The notes under the pieces are model-generated. The model was not told the DNA's origin. It did no database searches and was given only the letters and a program-made list of their open reading frames with translations. Positions 19,282-29,184 of a stretch of DNA of 60,163 nt are shown here, in pieces. The stretch spans positions 1 to 60,163 of the forward strand of contig JAHEKC010000002.1 of assembly GCA_024638565.1 (NCBI GenBank), read 5' to 3'. This stretch comes from Bacteroidota bacterium. Lineage in GTDB: Bacteria > Bacteroidota > Bacteroidia > AKYH767-A > OLB10. The translations under genes and the position numbers were made by a program. Positions within the stretch are counted from its first letter, which is position 1. Each line of letters starts with the position of its first letter.

Positions 19282-20112
19282 ATGCCTCAACCCGGCACGG
19301 ATACCAATGCGCTGCCGGGCCTGCCGGCACCTGCCGATACCGGGCCCGTTTTCCGGTTTTCAGATCCGGCACGGTCTTTCTCCGCGGACTCGTTATCCAT
19401 TGCCTCCCCTTCGCCGCAGGTCTTCAGCGGACACCGGCTCCAGCATGAACGGGTGCAGCCATCCCTTCGCCCTCCCGGAAATCCGGATTGGTTCATCTTC
19501 GCGCTGTTCGTGGTGATCGCCTATTTCACCACGCTGCGGGTGATCTATGACCGTGCGGTCAGCCAGCTCCTGAGTGCCTTTACCAGCCAGACCTTCACGA
19601 GCCAGGCTGTCCGGGACGAGAACCTGTTATTGCAACGCACCAGCGTTCTGCTTTCCGTCCTCTTTTATCTTTCCGGCGGCTTGTTCCTGTACCAGCTGGT
19701 GATTCATTTCGGCTGGGAACGGGAACAGCCACAGGGATTCCCTTTGTTCTTTCTTTTTGCCGTGTTGCTCGCATCCGTTTATGCCACAAAGCTGATCCTG
19801 CTGAAGGTCCTCGGTTTCGTCTTTCGAGCCGGCAAGCTGGTATCCTCCTATATATTCAATGTATTCCTCGTGAACAATGTCATCGGTATCCTCCTGTTGC
19901 CCGTGGTGGCATGCATTGCTTTTCTTCCGCCCATGGCCAAACCATTCGTGATCTATACAGCCATTGCTGTGGTATGCCTTTGCTGGCTGTTTCGCATTGT
20001 TCGGGGTATCCGTGCATGGGTCAGCGTGCCCGGATACTCGGTCTATTATTTAATTTTATACCTTTGCGCCTTCGAAATTGCCCCGGTTTTCGTCATTTCA
20101 AAACTGGTTTGA
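19282..20112 (+). CDS. DUF4271-like integral membrane protein
   Basis: Multiple TM segments after a Pro-rich N-terminus; lies directly upstream of a hemD-like gene, an arrangement I recall from Bacteroidota. Confidence 0.65.
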   Translation: MPQPGTDTNALPGLPAPADTGPVFRFSDPARSFSADSLSIASPSPQVFSGHRLQHERVQPSLRPPGNPDWFIFALFVVIAYFTTLRVIYDRAVSQLLSAFTSQTFTSQAVRDENLLLQRTSVLLSVLFYLSGGLFLYQLVIHFGWEREQPQGFPLFFLFAVLLASVYATKLILLKVLGFVFRAGKLVSSYIFNVFLVNNVIGILLLPVVACIAFLPPMAKPFVIYTAIAVVCLCWLFRIVRGIRAWVSVPGYSVYYLILYLCAFEIAPVFVISKLV

Positions 20113-20127
20113 TACGCTCGAGTTCCC

Positions 20128-20907
20128 TTGCAAAAAACGCTTAAACGACCCAAATCAGCGGCGGCAAAGGTCAAGACCATACTGGTCACGCAACCAAGGC
20201 CTGATTCCGACAAATCTCCCTACTTCGACCTGGCCGGGAAGTTCAAACTGAAGATTGACTTCAGGCCTTTTATACATGTGGAGGGCATTCCATGCATCGA
20301 GTTCCGCAAGAACAAGATCAATCTTGCCGACTTCTCCTCCGTTATCTTAACCAGCCGGCATGCGGCTGATCATTTCTTCAGAATCTGCCAGGAGATGCGG
20401 ATGCCAGACCTGGACCGGTTCAAGTATTTCTGCGTGTCGGAAAGCACGGCTTTTTACCTGCAGAAGTATGTCCAGTACCGAAAGCGCAAGATCTTTTTCG
20501 GCCGGCAAACGATCTATGACCTGATCGATATACTCAAGAAGCACAAGGAAGACCAATTCCTGCTGCCCTGCTCAGACATCCACAAACAGGAAATACCTGA
20601 CACCCTCGAACATAACGGCATCCAGTTCACCAAGGCCATCATCTACCGCACCGTCTGTAACGACCTGGCTGACCTGGCTGAGGTGAATTACGACATGCTC
20701 GTGTTTTTCAGTCCTTCCGGAATCACCTCGCTTTTTAAGAACTTTCCCAAGTTCAAGCAGAACAAGACACGGATCGCGGCATTTGGACAGACCACCTCCC
20801 AGGCGGTCGCCGATGCCGGGCTGCGCCTGGATGTCCGCGCACCCGTACCTGACGCACCGTCGATGACCATGGCCATCGAACACTACCTGCGCAAGGCCAA
20901 CAAGTAG
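20128..20907 (+). CDS. hemD: Uroporphyrinogen-III synthase
   Basis: KTILVTQPRPDSDKSPYFDLAGKFKLKIDFRPFIHVEGI, ILTSRHAADHFF, VFFSPSGITSLF, IAAFGQTTSQAVADAGL. Uses a TTG start. Confidence 0.85.
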   Translation: MQKTLKRPKSAAAKVKTILVTQPRPDSDKSPYFDLAGKFKLKIDFRPFIHVEGIPCIEFRKNKINLADFSSVILTSRHAADHFFRICQEMRMPDLDRFKYFCVSESTAFYLQKYVQYRKRKIFFGRQTIYDLIDILKKHKEDQFLLPCSDIHKQEIPDTLEHNGIQFTKAIIYRTVCNDLADLAEVNYDMLVFFSPSGITSLFKNFPKFKQNKTRIAAFGQTTSQAVADAGLRLDVRAPVPDAPSMTMAIEHYLRKANK

Positions 20908-20928
20908 GCCCCAGGCACCCCCCTACCG

Positions 20929-21333
20929 ATGGAAAAGAATCCATCACCGGCAAACACCTTCGGGAAAAGTGAAAGGCTGCACCTCCGCAGGGACCTCGAC
21001 CTGCTGTTCAGCCGGGGAAAAGACCTGCGGGTACCGGGATTCAGGCTGGTATGGGTCCTCACCGGGGGCGAATCCGTACCGCTGCGAGCGGTATTCGTGG
21101 TTCCGAAACGGAACCTGAAGAAGGCGGTGGAACGCAACCTGATGAAAAGAAGGATGCGGGAAGCCTTCAGGTTACACAAGGGAATGGTGAATAAATCCCT
21201 CGTGGCCTGTGACTGCAAAGCCGCGCTGGGGCTTATTTTTACGGGTCGCAAGCCGTTGCCGTCCGGCGAAACGACGGACAAAATAATATTACTTTTACAA
21301 CGTTTTACGAAGAACGCATGCGGAAAACCGTGA
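20929..21333 (+). CDS. rnpA: Ribonuclease P protein component
   Basis: [20 protein letters not shown]..., [25 protein letters not shown] (RNR motif). Confidence 0.93.
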   Translation: MEKNPSPANTFGKSERLHLRRDLDLLFSRGKDLRVPGFRLVWVLTGGESVPLRAVFVVPKRNLKKAVERNLMKRRMREAFRLHKGMVNKSLVACDCKAALGLIFTGRKPLPSGETTDKIILLLQRFTKNACGKP

Positions 21334-21539
21334 CCCGGCTTCTAATTTTTCTGATCCGGCTTTACCAGGCTGCATGGTCTTCTTTGACCATGCCGGCATG
21401 CCGGTATCAGCCCACCTGTTCGTCTTTCGCGATTGAAGCGCTCAATAAGCACGGGATTTTAAAAGGTACCTGGCTTGCGGTGAAACGCATCACCTCCTGC
21501 CATCCGTGGGGAGGCCACGGGCATGACCCTGTCCCGTGA
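21318..21539 (+). CDS. yidD: Membrane protein insertion efficiency factor YidD
   Basis: [62 protein letters not shown]; overlaps the rnpA 3' end. Confidence 0.96.
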   Translation: MRKTVTRLLIFLIRLYQAAWSSLTMPACRYQPTCSSFAIEALNKHGILKGTWLAVKRITSCHPWGGHGHDPVP

Positions 21540-21562
21540 CCCCGGGAATAACAAATTACGCC

Positions 21563-23269
21563 ATGAAAAAACTATTCAGGAAAACACGAACCCGCGTGGC
21601 CGTTATCGGCATCTTTCTCGGAAGCCTGGCTGCCTACGGCTTTACGGACAACTACTTCGAGATATCCAGGAACCTGGACATCTTCACCACGCTTTTCCGG
21701 GAACTCAACATCTACTATGTGGATGAAACGCGACCCGGCACGCTGATGAAAAAAGGTATCGATGCCATGCTCGAATCGCTGGACCCGTATACCAACTACA
21801 TCCCCGAATCGGAAATTGAAGATTACCGATTCATGACCACAGGCCAGTACGGCGGGATCGGCGCACTCATCGGGCAGAAGGATGACCATGTCGTCATCAC
21901 GGACCCCTATGAAGGATACCCGGCCCAGAAGTCCGACCTGCGGGCAGGCGACATCATCATTGAAATCGACGGCAAGAGTGCCGAAGGCAAACGATACGAC
22001 GAGATCAGTAAAATCCTCAAGGGGCAGCCCAATACCAGGGTGAACATCACGGTGCGGCGCCATGGAGAAGAGGATCTTCTTGTAAAGGAGATCGTACGGG
22101 AAGAAATAAAGATCGACAATGTGCCCTTCAACGGAATGATCGAAGACGGCATTGGTTATATTAAACTGACAGGATTCACGGACAATGCCGGCAAGGAAGT
22201 GGAAGACGCCCTGCGTAAACTCAAGGGAGAACATGACTTGAAGGGCCTGGTCCTCGACCTGCGCAGCAATCCAGGCGGGCTGCTCAATGAAGCGGTGAAC
22301 ATTGTGAATATTTTTGTCACCAAGGGAACGAATGTCGTAAGCACCAAGGGAAAAGTGAAGGAGTGGGACAAACAATACCGGGCACTGAACAACCCGGTCG
22401 ACACCGACATCCCGCTGGTCATCCTGGTCAACCGGGGGTCCGCCTCCGCATCCGAAATCGTATCCGGAAGCATCCAGGACCTGGACCGGGGGCTCGTGAT
22501 CGGGAAACGCACCTTCGGCAAGGGCCTCGTCCAGACCACCCGGCCACTATCCTATAACGCACAACTCAAGGTCACCACCGCCAAGTACTACATCCCCAGC
22601 GGAAGGTGTATCCAGACACTCGATTACAGCCACCGCAACGAAGACGGCAGCGTGGGCAAGGTACCGGACTCCCTGATTAGCGAATTTAAAACCACAGCCG
22701 GCCGCACCGTTTTCGACGGAGGCGGCATCATCCCCGACTACACCACGGAAAAGCAGGTCCTGAGTCCCATCACCCAGAGCCTTATTTCCAAATACCTCCT
22801 CTTCGATTACGCCACGGCATACCGCCAGCAGCACGCAAGCATCAGCGACCCGCGGGAATTCAGCCTCTCGGATAACGAGTACAATGAATTTATCCAGTGG
22901 CTGTCGGACAAGGAGTACGACTATACCACCAAGAGCGAACAATCATTAAACGACCTGAAGAAGCATGCCCGAAAGGAGAAGTACTTCAGCGGGATCGAAA
23001 AGGAATACGAGGAGCTCCGGAGCCGGATGATGCACGACAAAAACCATGACCTGGTCACATACAAAGACGAGATCTCGCAGCTGCTCCAGGACGAAATCAT
23101 ATCAAGGTACTATTTCCAGGACGGCCGCATCGAGTCATCGTTCGCCTATGACCCGGACATTAAAAAAGCAATCAAGGCACTGCTCGAAAAATCGGTCTGG
23201 GATTCCATTTACAACAGGCCGGCGGTGAAGAATACGGAAAACGACACCGTCAACGAATCCGGCAACTGA
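21563..23269 (+). CDS. S41-family C-terminal processing peptidase (PDZ domain)
   Basis: PDZ APEGYPAQKSDLRAGDIIIEIDGK-like region; LVLDLRSNPGGLLNEAV; NRGSASASEIVSGSIQDLDRGLVIGKRTFGKGLVQ (Ser/Lys dyad). Confidence 0.93.
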   Translation: MKKLFRKTRTRVAVIGIFLGSLAAYGFTDNYFEISRNLDIFTTLFRELNIYYVDETRPGTLMKKGIDAMLESLDPYTNYIPESEIEDYRFMTTGQYGGIGALIGQKDDHVVITDPYEGYPAQKSDLRAGDIIIEIDGKSAEGKRYDEISKILKGQPNTRVNITVRRHGEEDLLVKEIVREEIKIDNVPFNGMIEDGIGYIKLTGFTDNAGKEVEDALRKLKGEHDLKGLVLDLRSNPGGLLNEAVNIVNIFVTKGTNVVSTKGKVKEWDKQYRALNNPVDTDIPLVILVNRGSASASEIVSGSIQDLDRGLVIGKRTFGKGLVQTTRPLSYNAQLKVTTAKYYIPSGRCIQTLDYSHRNEDGSVGKVPDSLISEFKTTAGRTVFDGGGIIPDYTTEKQVLSPITQSLISKYLLFDYATAYRQQHASISDPREFSLSDNEYNEFIQWLSDKEYDYTTKSEQSLNDLKKHARKEKYFSGIEKEYEELRSRMMHDKNHDLVTYKDEISQLLQDEIISRYYFQDGRIESSFAYDPDIKKAIKALLEKSVWDSIYNRPAVKNTENDTVNESGN

Positions 23270-23332
23270 CGCTGCACCGCGGCTGCCATTACCTTTCGGA
23301 TTCCAACGCTTGCCCGTTTCCCGCCGCACCAT

Positions 23333-24898
23333 ATGAACCGGTCCGGATTGGCAAAATATTCGTTTCTGGCCGGCACGTTCTTGCTTGCCGCCTCCATGCC
23401 GCTTTCGATGTTTGGCATGAGCCTGGCACAATTCCTCCTGCTTGGAGGCTGGCTGCTGGGTGGCAGTCCCCTTCAGCATTTCAGGAAGGCGCTTGTCCGC
23501 CCGGTGCCGGGGTTGCTAATGGGATTGTTTCTGCTGCACCTGGCAGGCGTTTTCTACAGCGCTGACTTTGACTATGCTTTCAATGACCTTCGAATAAAGC
23601 TTCCCCTTTTGCTGATGCCGGTGATGTTCTATACGTCGCCGGTTGACCTGCGCCCCTTTGCGCGTCCTGTCCTCGGGGTGCTGGTAGCTGCCGTGCTGGC
23701 ATCCACCTTCATCAGCTTCGGCGTGCTGCATGACTGGCTTCCCCACGAAAAACCCGTACGCGACATCAGGGATATTTCCGTATTCATCTCGCATATCCGC
23801 CTTTCCCTCCTCATTTGCTTTTGCATTTTCCTGCTTGCACACACGGCGCAGCGGAAAGGACGCAAAACAGAAAGGTTATTATGCCTGGCGGCGATGGCAT
23901 GGCTCGGCTATTTCCTGTACGTGCTGGAATCTATGACAGGCGTGCTCGTGTTGTTCATCGCGGCGGCATTCCTGCTGCTCAGATTTGTATCCCGCAACAA
24001 AAAGATGCGCCTCCCCATATTGGCATCGCTTGTCATCATACCGGCACTGCTCGTGGTATTTGTCAGGCACGAGGCCTCCCGGATTCACTCTGACGCCCCG
24101 GTGGATTTTGAATCTTTGCCGGCACTGACCGCCAATGGCAATCCATACCAGCATCACCGTGAACGGACGGAGCAGGAGAATGGATTCCTCGTTTGGACAC
24201 ATGTTTGCGAAGCCGAACTGATCGAAAACTGGAACAACCGGAGTGCTTTCGACTATCACGGCACCGACCTGGCGGGTCATGAAATCCGCTTTACACTGAT
24301 TCGGTACCTCGCCAGCAAGGGATTGACGAAGGACTCGGCCGGACTGGCGGCCCTGGGTCCCGGTGATATTGAATCCATCGAAAAGGGAATTGCCAACGCT
24401 GACCACACGCGCATGGGCGACCTGCGGTTGCGTATCCGGAAGTCCATCAAGGAGTATTACCTGTTCCGGGCAGGCAGCAATCCTACCGGCAGTTCCCTGA
24501 TGCAACGAATGGAATACTGGAATGCAGGCCTGCAGATTTTTTCCAGGAACTGGCTGACAGGTGTGGGTACCGGCGATGTGCAAATCGCCTTCGACGACCA
24601 GTATCGCCGCAGCGGCACGCGCCTGGCGCCTGAAAAGTGGCACCGGGCGCACAACCAGTACCTCACCTTCGCCATCACGTTCGGGGCGCCCGGGTTGCTG
24701 TTCTTTCTTCTTGTGCTGCTGTACCCCCTGCGTGCCGCCAGGCCATATCCCTACCTGGCATTCTGGCTGATCGCCTGCCTTTCCATGTTAACCGAAGACA
24801 CCCTGGAGACCCAGGCCGGGGTCACGTTTTTCGCCTTTTTGAACTGTTTTTTGCTGTTCCAGTACCCTGCCGATTCACCCCGTAGCCCGGACAGGTAA
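23333..24898 (+). CDS. O-antigen ligase (WaaL)-family membrane protein
   Basis: Polytopic; GVGTGDVQIAFDDQYRRSG...KWHRAHNQYLTFAITFGAPGLLFFLLVL signature (the H-N-Q-Y loop is typical of Wzy_C). Confidence 0.82.
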   Translation: MNRSGLAKYSFLAGTFLLAASMPLSMFGMSLAQFLLLGGWLLGGSPLQHFRKALVRPVPGLLMGLFLLHLAGVFYSADFDYAFNDLRIKLPLLLMPVMFYTSPVDLRPFARPVLGVLVAAVLASTFISFGVLHDWLPHEKPVRDIRDISVFISHIRLSLLICFCIFLLAHTAQRKGRKTERLLCLAAMAWLGYFLYVLESMTGVLVLFIAAAFLLLRFVSRNKKMRLPILASLVIIPALLVVFVRHEASRIHSDAPVDFESLPALTANGNPYQHHRERTEQENGFLVWTHVCEAELIENWNNRSAFDYHGTDLAGHEIRFTLIRYLASKGLTKDSAGLAALGPGDIESIEKGIANADHTRMGDLRLRIRKSIKEYYLFRAGSNPTGSSLMQRMEYWNAGLQIFSRNWLTGVGTGDVQIAFDDQYRRSGTRLAPEKWHRAHNQYLTFAITFGAPGLLFFLLVLLYPLRAARPYPYLAFWLIACLSMLTEDTLETQAGVTFFAFLNCFLLFQYPADSPRSPDR

Positions 24899-24981
24899 CA
24901 GGCAGGCACGGCCCATTCACCCATAAACAGGCCTTATAACCCGGGTATGCCTTAAATTGGGGGGTCGCGATACTGCATCCC

Positions 24982-25467
24982 ATGAGCTTTGACGCTGAAA
25001 AACAGTTCTATGCCGCCATGCAGCACCTGGAGGCCGGCCGGATAGGCGAGGCCACTGACATGCTGCTTCAGATGGCGGACCGATATCCGGAATTCACCGC
25101 GGGGCAGGCTGTCCTGGGCGATATTTTTTCCAAACGATTCCGGGACCTGGCCAGGGCGGAGAAATATTACAGGCAATCCACGGAGGCGGGTAACAACGCA
25201 AGGGCATTTACGGGCTATGCCTTGTTGCTGATCCTGACCGAAAGGTATGCCGAGGCGAATGCATACCTGAATAAGGCCGCCAACCTTCCGGATGCGCAGA
25301 AGGACGAGGTGCACCACCTTTTCGGCATGCTGCATGAAGCACAGGTGCAACTGAGGGAAGCCGCGGAGTCCTATAAGAAAGCCATTCTTTCCACCTTTTC
25401 GGATTCGCTTCTTGACTCGTGTGAAAAAGCGCTGTCACGTTGCGAAGCGAAAAAGAAATACCTGTAA
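24982..25467 (+). CDS. TPR-like repeat protein
   Basis: Helical repeats: AMQHLEAGRIGEATDMLLQMADRYPEFTAGQAVLGDIFSKRFRDLARAEKYYRQSTE... Confidence 0.65.
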   Translation: MSFDAEKQFYAAMQHLEAGRIGEATDMLLQMADRYPEFTAGQAVLGDIFSKRFRDLARAEKYYRQSTEAGNNARAFTGYALLLILTERYAEANAYLNKAANLPDAQKDEVHHLFGMLHEAQVQLREAAESYKKAILSTFSDSLLDSCEKALSRCEAKKKYL

Positions 25468-25599
25468 GTTAAGCCGGGGTTATTATTGATTGCTTTCCGC
25501 TTGCTCGTTTCACTGAAACAGGACTCACGTTGCGTACCGGAGCTAGGGTCATGTCCGGCGGGAACAAGCCTGCACCCGTGGCCTTGTAAAAAAATGTGT

Positions 25600-26523
25600 C
25601 TATCGCTGATCCGTGTAATGCTGCGCAAAAGTGTAAAGGTTGCCGCCATCCCTGAGATGGCTTAACATGGATTCCTTCATATGAACGGGATCCAGACCCT
25701 TCAGGGTGTAGTCCCGCACCAGCCTCCGGGCCTTTTCAAAGAGCAGCTGTTCCTGCTGCTTCCCGGTCAGCCGGGAATGCGACTTAAGTGCCGCATCCAG
25801 CAGGTCACCCACACCCTTTGCTTCGGTTGCCTCGGTCTTGATCACGGGTCTTTCAAATGACTGGTCCGGGTCGAGTCCTGCGGCCTCTTTGATATACGCT
25901 TCCAGTTTCCCGGCCCCGGGACGATCCGCCTTGTTCACTACGATCACATCTGCCGCCTCCATCAGGCCTGCTTTCACCACCTGTACATCATCCCCGGATT
26001 CCGGTACAAGGACCAATACGGTGACATCGGCAAGCGCGGCGATCTCCATTTCGCTCTGTCCGACACCAACTGTTTCGACAAGAATGAGATCGAATCCCCA
26101 GTCCTTCATCACATCCGTCACCTCAAGTGTCTTGTAGGAAAGCCCTCCCAGCGAGCCACGCGTGGCAAGCGATCGGATGTAAACCTTTGCGTGGCGAAAA
26201 TGGCGGCTCATGCGCAGCCGGTCGCCAAGCAGCGCACCTGAAGTAAAAGCCGATGAGGGATCAACCGCTACCACACCAACACCCTTTTCAAGCACCAGTG
26301 GGCTATCGTCGCCCGTAAGCACTGAAAGCATGGCATCAATCAGCGTACTCTTACCAGCACCCGGTGGGCCCGTGATGCCGATCACAGGTACGGATGATTC
26401 GACAGCAAGCGATGCAAGCAGTTCTGCATATCCCGGTGATTCGTTCTCCACCATGGAAATGCGCCTGGCCAGATCCCTCGTACTTCCCCTCCCGGGTGCG
26501 GCTGAACCCCTTGCTGTCATCAT
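25600..26523 (-). CDS. meaB: Methylmalonyl-CoA mutase-associated GTPase MeaB/ArgK
   Basis: GITGPPGAGKSTLIDAM, VAVDPSSAFTSGALLGDRLRMSRH, SLATRGSLGGLS, ETVGVGQSEMEIA, VVNKADRPGA. Confidence 0.95.
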   Translation of the reverse strand: MMTARGSAAPGRGSTRDLARRISMVENESPGYAELLASLAVESSVPVIGITGPPGAGKSTLIDAMLSVLTGDDSPLVLEKGVGVVAVDPSSAFTSGALLGDRLRMSRHFRHAKVYIRSLATRGSLGGLSYKTLEVTDVMKDWGFDLILVETVGVGQSEMEIAALADVTVLVLVPESGDDVQVVKAGLMEAADVIVVNKADRPGAGKLEAYIKEAAGLDPDQSFERPVIKTEATEAKGVGDLLDAALKSHSRLTGKQQEQLLFEKARRLVRDYTLKGLDPVHMKESMLSHLRDGGNLYTFAQHYTDQR

Positions 26524-26610
26524 TGCCCAAACCTACATGAATTTTTGATACCCGTACGCGGCGGCAGTGGCGTTGCTGCCGGAAATATTTACTTACTAAC
26601 TTGCAAATCC

Positions 26611-27369
26611 ATGCTCCGGATTTCCCTCGTAGTCATTACCCGTAACGAAGCGCAAAATATCGTGCGCTGCCTGGAAAGCGCAAGTGCCGTTTCAGATGAA
26701 ATGATTGTCGTGGATGCGCACAGCACGGATGAAACAAGGGAATTGGCTGCAGGCGCCGGGGCACGTGTCCTGGTGCGTGACTGGGATTCCTATTCCGGTG
26801 CAAAGAATTTCGGCAACAGGCAGGCCAGCCACCCGATGATCCTGTCGCTGGACGCGGACGAAGCGCTTTCTGAGGAGCTGACAAAATCCATCCTTGCCGT
26901 GAAGAACGCCCATTCACCCGGTACGTATAAATTCAACAGGTTGACGCGGTTCGGGGACCGGTGGATCCGGCATGGCGCCTGGTACCCGGATGTCAAGATC
27001 CGTCTTTTCAGCAGGGAGGATTTTCACTGGAGCGGCGAGGTACATGAAACGCTGGTCAATAAAAACCGGGTGCCTATTGCCATGCTGAACGGGCATTTGC
27101 TTCATTACAGCTACAACGACGAAGCGGAACTGGCGCCCCGCCAGCGCCACTACGCCCGCCTTGCCGCTGAAGCCCTGCACGCACGTGGCGCCACAGCCGG
27201 CTGGGGACACCTTTACCTTAAGCCCGCGATCAGGTTTATTCGTGACTATGTTTTACGGCGTGGATTTCTCGACGGCAGGCGCGGGTGGATTATCAGCCTG
27301 GTGACCGCAAGGGCGGTGCACTGGAAATACATCGCATTGCGAACGCTTTACCTGAAGGACCAAGGCTGA
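26611..27369 (+). CDS. Glycosyltransferase family 2 (LPS core WaaE/KdtX-like)
   Basis: ISLVVITRNEAQNIVRCLESA...EMIVVDAHSTDETRELA, LSLDADEALS; start at ATG 26611. Confidence 0.88.
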   Translation: MLRISLVVITRNEAQNIVRCLESASAVSDEMIVVDAHSTDETRELAAGAGARVLVRDWDSYSGAKNFGNRQASHPMILSLDADEALSEELTKSILAVKNAHSPGTYKFNRLTRFGDRWIRHGAWYPDVKIRLFSREDFHWSGEVHETLVNKNRVPIAMLNGHLLHYSYNDEAELAPRQRHYARLAAEALHARGATAGWGHLYLKPAIRFIRDYVLRRGFLDGRRGWIISLVTARAVHWKYIALRTLYLKDQG

Positions 27370-27377
27370 CGCTGCCC

Positions 27378-29183
27378 ATGAACACCCCTGAGCACCTGCG
27401 AGCCGTCATCAAGAACATCCCGGACAGCCCGGGTGCATACCAGTTTTACGACAAGGACCACCGCCTGCTCTACGTGGGAAAGGCGAAAAGTCTGCGAAAA
27501 CGCGTTGCAAGCTACTTTACCAAAAGCCATGACAGTGCACGGACAGCATTGCTGGTAAAGAAGATTGCGGACATTAAATATATCGTTGTCAGCTCTGAAT
27601 ACGATGCCCTGCTGCTTGAAAACACGCTGATTAAAAAGCATCAGCCACGGTATAACGTGAACCTGAAGGACGACAAGACATACCCGTGGATCATCGTAAA
27701 AAAGGAAAATTTTCCGCGCGTCTTTTACACCCGCAGAAAGGTGAATGACGGCTCGCACTATTTCGGGCCATATGCATCTGTGGGGATGATTCAGTCATTG
27801 CTCGAACTGGTGCATGAGTTGTATAAACTGCGCACCTGTACCCTGCACCTGACCCCTGCCAATATCAAATCCGGGAAGTTCAAGGTCTGCCTGGAATATC
27901 AAATTGGGAATTGCAAGGGACCTTGTGAAGGATTGCAGGCAGAGGAGGATTATGACAGGGATATAGGGCAGGTGATCGATATCCTGAAAGGAAATACAGG
28001 AAACGTGATTCGCCACCTGAAAGAAACCATGAAAGACCTGAGCGACGGCATGAACTTCGAGGAGGCCCAGGCTGCCAAGGAAAAGATCACTTTGCTGGAG
28101 AAGTTTCGCAGCAAATCCATTGTGGTACACCCTTCCATCACCAATGTGGATGTTTTTTCAATTATCAACTCCGAGGAAAAAACGGCATATGTGAACTACC
28201 TGAAGGTGATCAATGGCGGAATCATACTGGCGCAGACCATCGAGTTGCGTAAGAAACTCGATGAAGGCGATGCAGAACTGCTTGCACTGGCGGTAGCCGA
28301 ATTGCGCGAAAGGCATGGAAGCACATCAGCCGAGATCATCGTGCCCGTAAAGCCGGAAATCGCACCTGCCGGCGCCCGCTTCACGGTACCGCGGATAGGG
28401 GATAAAAAACACCTGCTCGGGCTTTCACTAAAAAACACCTTCCAGTACCGGAGAGAAAAGCTCAATCGCATGGATAAGCTGGACCCCGGGCACCGGACCG
28501 ACAGGCTGCTGGCCGGTATGCGGGACGACCTGCGTATGCGCGACCTGCCCAGGCATATCGAATGTTTCGATAACTCCAACTTCCAGGGCGCCTACCCGGT
28601 GGCGGCCATGAGCGTGTTCATGGATGCCAAGCCCGCCAGGTCGAAGTACAGGCATTTCAATATCCGCACGGTAAGCGGCCCGGACGATTTCGCATCCATG
28701 GAAGAGGTTATCTCCAGGAGGTACAGCCGGATGCTGCGGGAGAATGAACCGCTTCCACAATTAATTATCGTGGACGGCGGGAAAGGACAGCTGGGAAGCG
28801 CATTGGCCAGCCTCGAGAAGCTGAAACTAAAAGGAAAGATTACCATTATCGGTATCGCGAAAAAGTTGGAGGAAATCTATTTCCCGGGAGACCCCCATCC
28901 CCTGTACCTGGACAAGAAAGGCGAAACACTCAAGGTTATTCAGCGTTTGCGTGACGAGGCACACCGATTCGGGATCACCCACCACCGGAAACGACACGGT
29001 AAAGGAACCGTACGAACGGAACTGGTGGAGATACCCGGCATCGGCGAAAGCACGGCCACGCATCTCTTAAAACAATTCAAATCGGTAAGCAGGATCCGGA
29101 AAGCCTCACTCGAGGCACTCGAAGCGGAAGTAGGCAAGGCCCGCGCCAGGAAGATTTTCGACTATTTTAAAAAGGGGGAGTAG
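27378..29183 (+). CDS. uvrC: Excinuclease ABC subunit C
   Basis: GIY-YIG SPGAYQFYDKDHRLLYVGKAKSLRKRVASYF; UVR motif; ECFDNSNFQGAYPVAAMSVF; C-terminal HhH IPGIGESTATHLLKQFKS. Confidence 0.96.
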   Translation: MNTPEHLRAVIKNIPDSPGAYQFYDKDHRLLYVGKAKSLRKRVASYFTKSHDSARTALLVKKIADIKYIVVSSEYDALLLENTLIKKHQPRYNVNLKDDKTYPWIIVKKENFPRVFYTRRKVNDGSHYFGPYASVGMIQSLLELVHELYKLRTCTLHLTPANIKSGKFKVCLEYQIGNCKGPCEGLQAEEDYDRDIGQVIDILKGNTGNVIRHLKETMKDLSDGMNFEEAQAAKEKITLLEKFRSKSIVVHPSITNVDVFSIINSEEKTAYVNYLKVINGGIILAQTIELRKKLDEGDAELLALAVAELRERHGSTSAEIIVPVKPEIAPAGARFTVPRIGDKKHLLGLSLKNTFQYRREKLNRMDKLDPGHRTDRLLAGMRDDLRMRDLPRHIECFDNSNFQGAYPVAAMSVFMDAKPARSKYRHFNIRTVSGPDDFASMEEVISRRYSRMLRENEPLPQLIIVDGGKGQLGSALASLEKLKLKGKITIIGIAKKLEEIYFPGDPHPLYLDKKGETLKVIQRLRDEAHRFGITHHRKRHGKGTVRTELVEIPGIGESTATHLLKQFKSVSRIRKASLEALEAEVGKARARKIFDYFKKGE

Positions 29184-29184
29184 C

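Noticed and set aside
21572-22375. 267-aa minus-strand ORF
   Set aside because: Antisense to the S41 peptidase with intact catalytic motifs.
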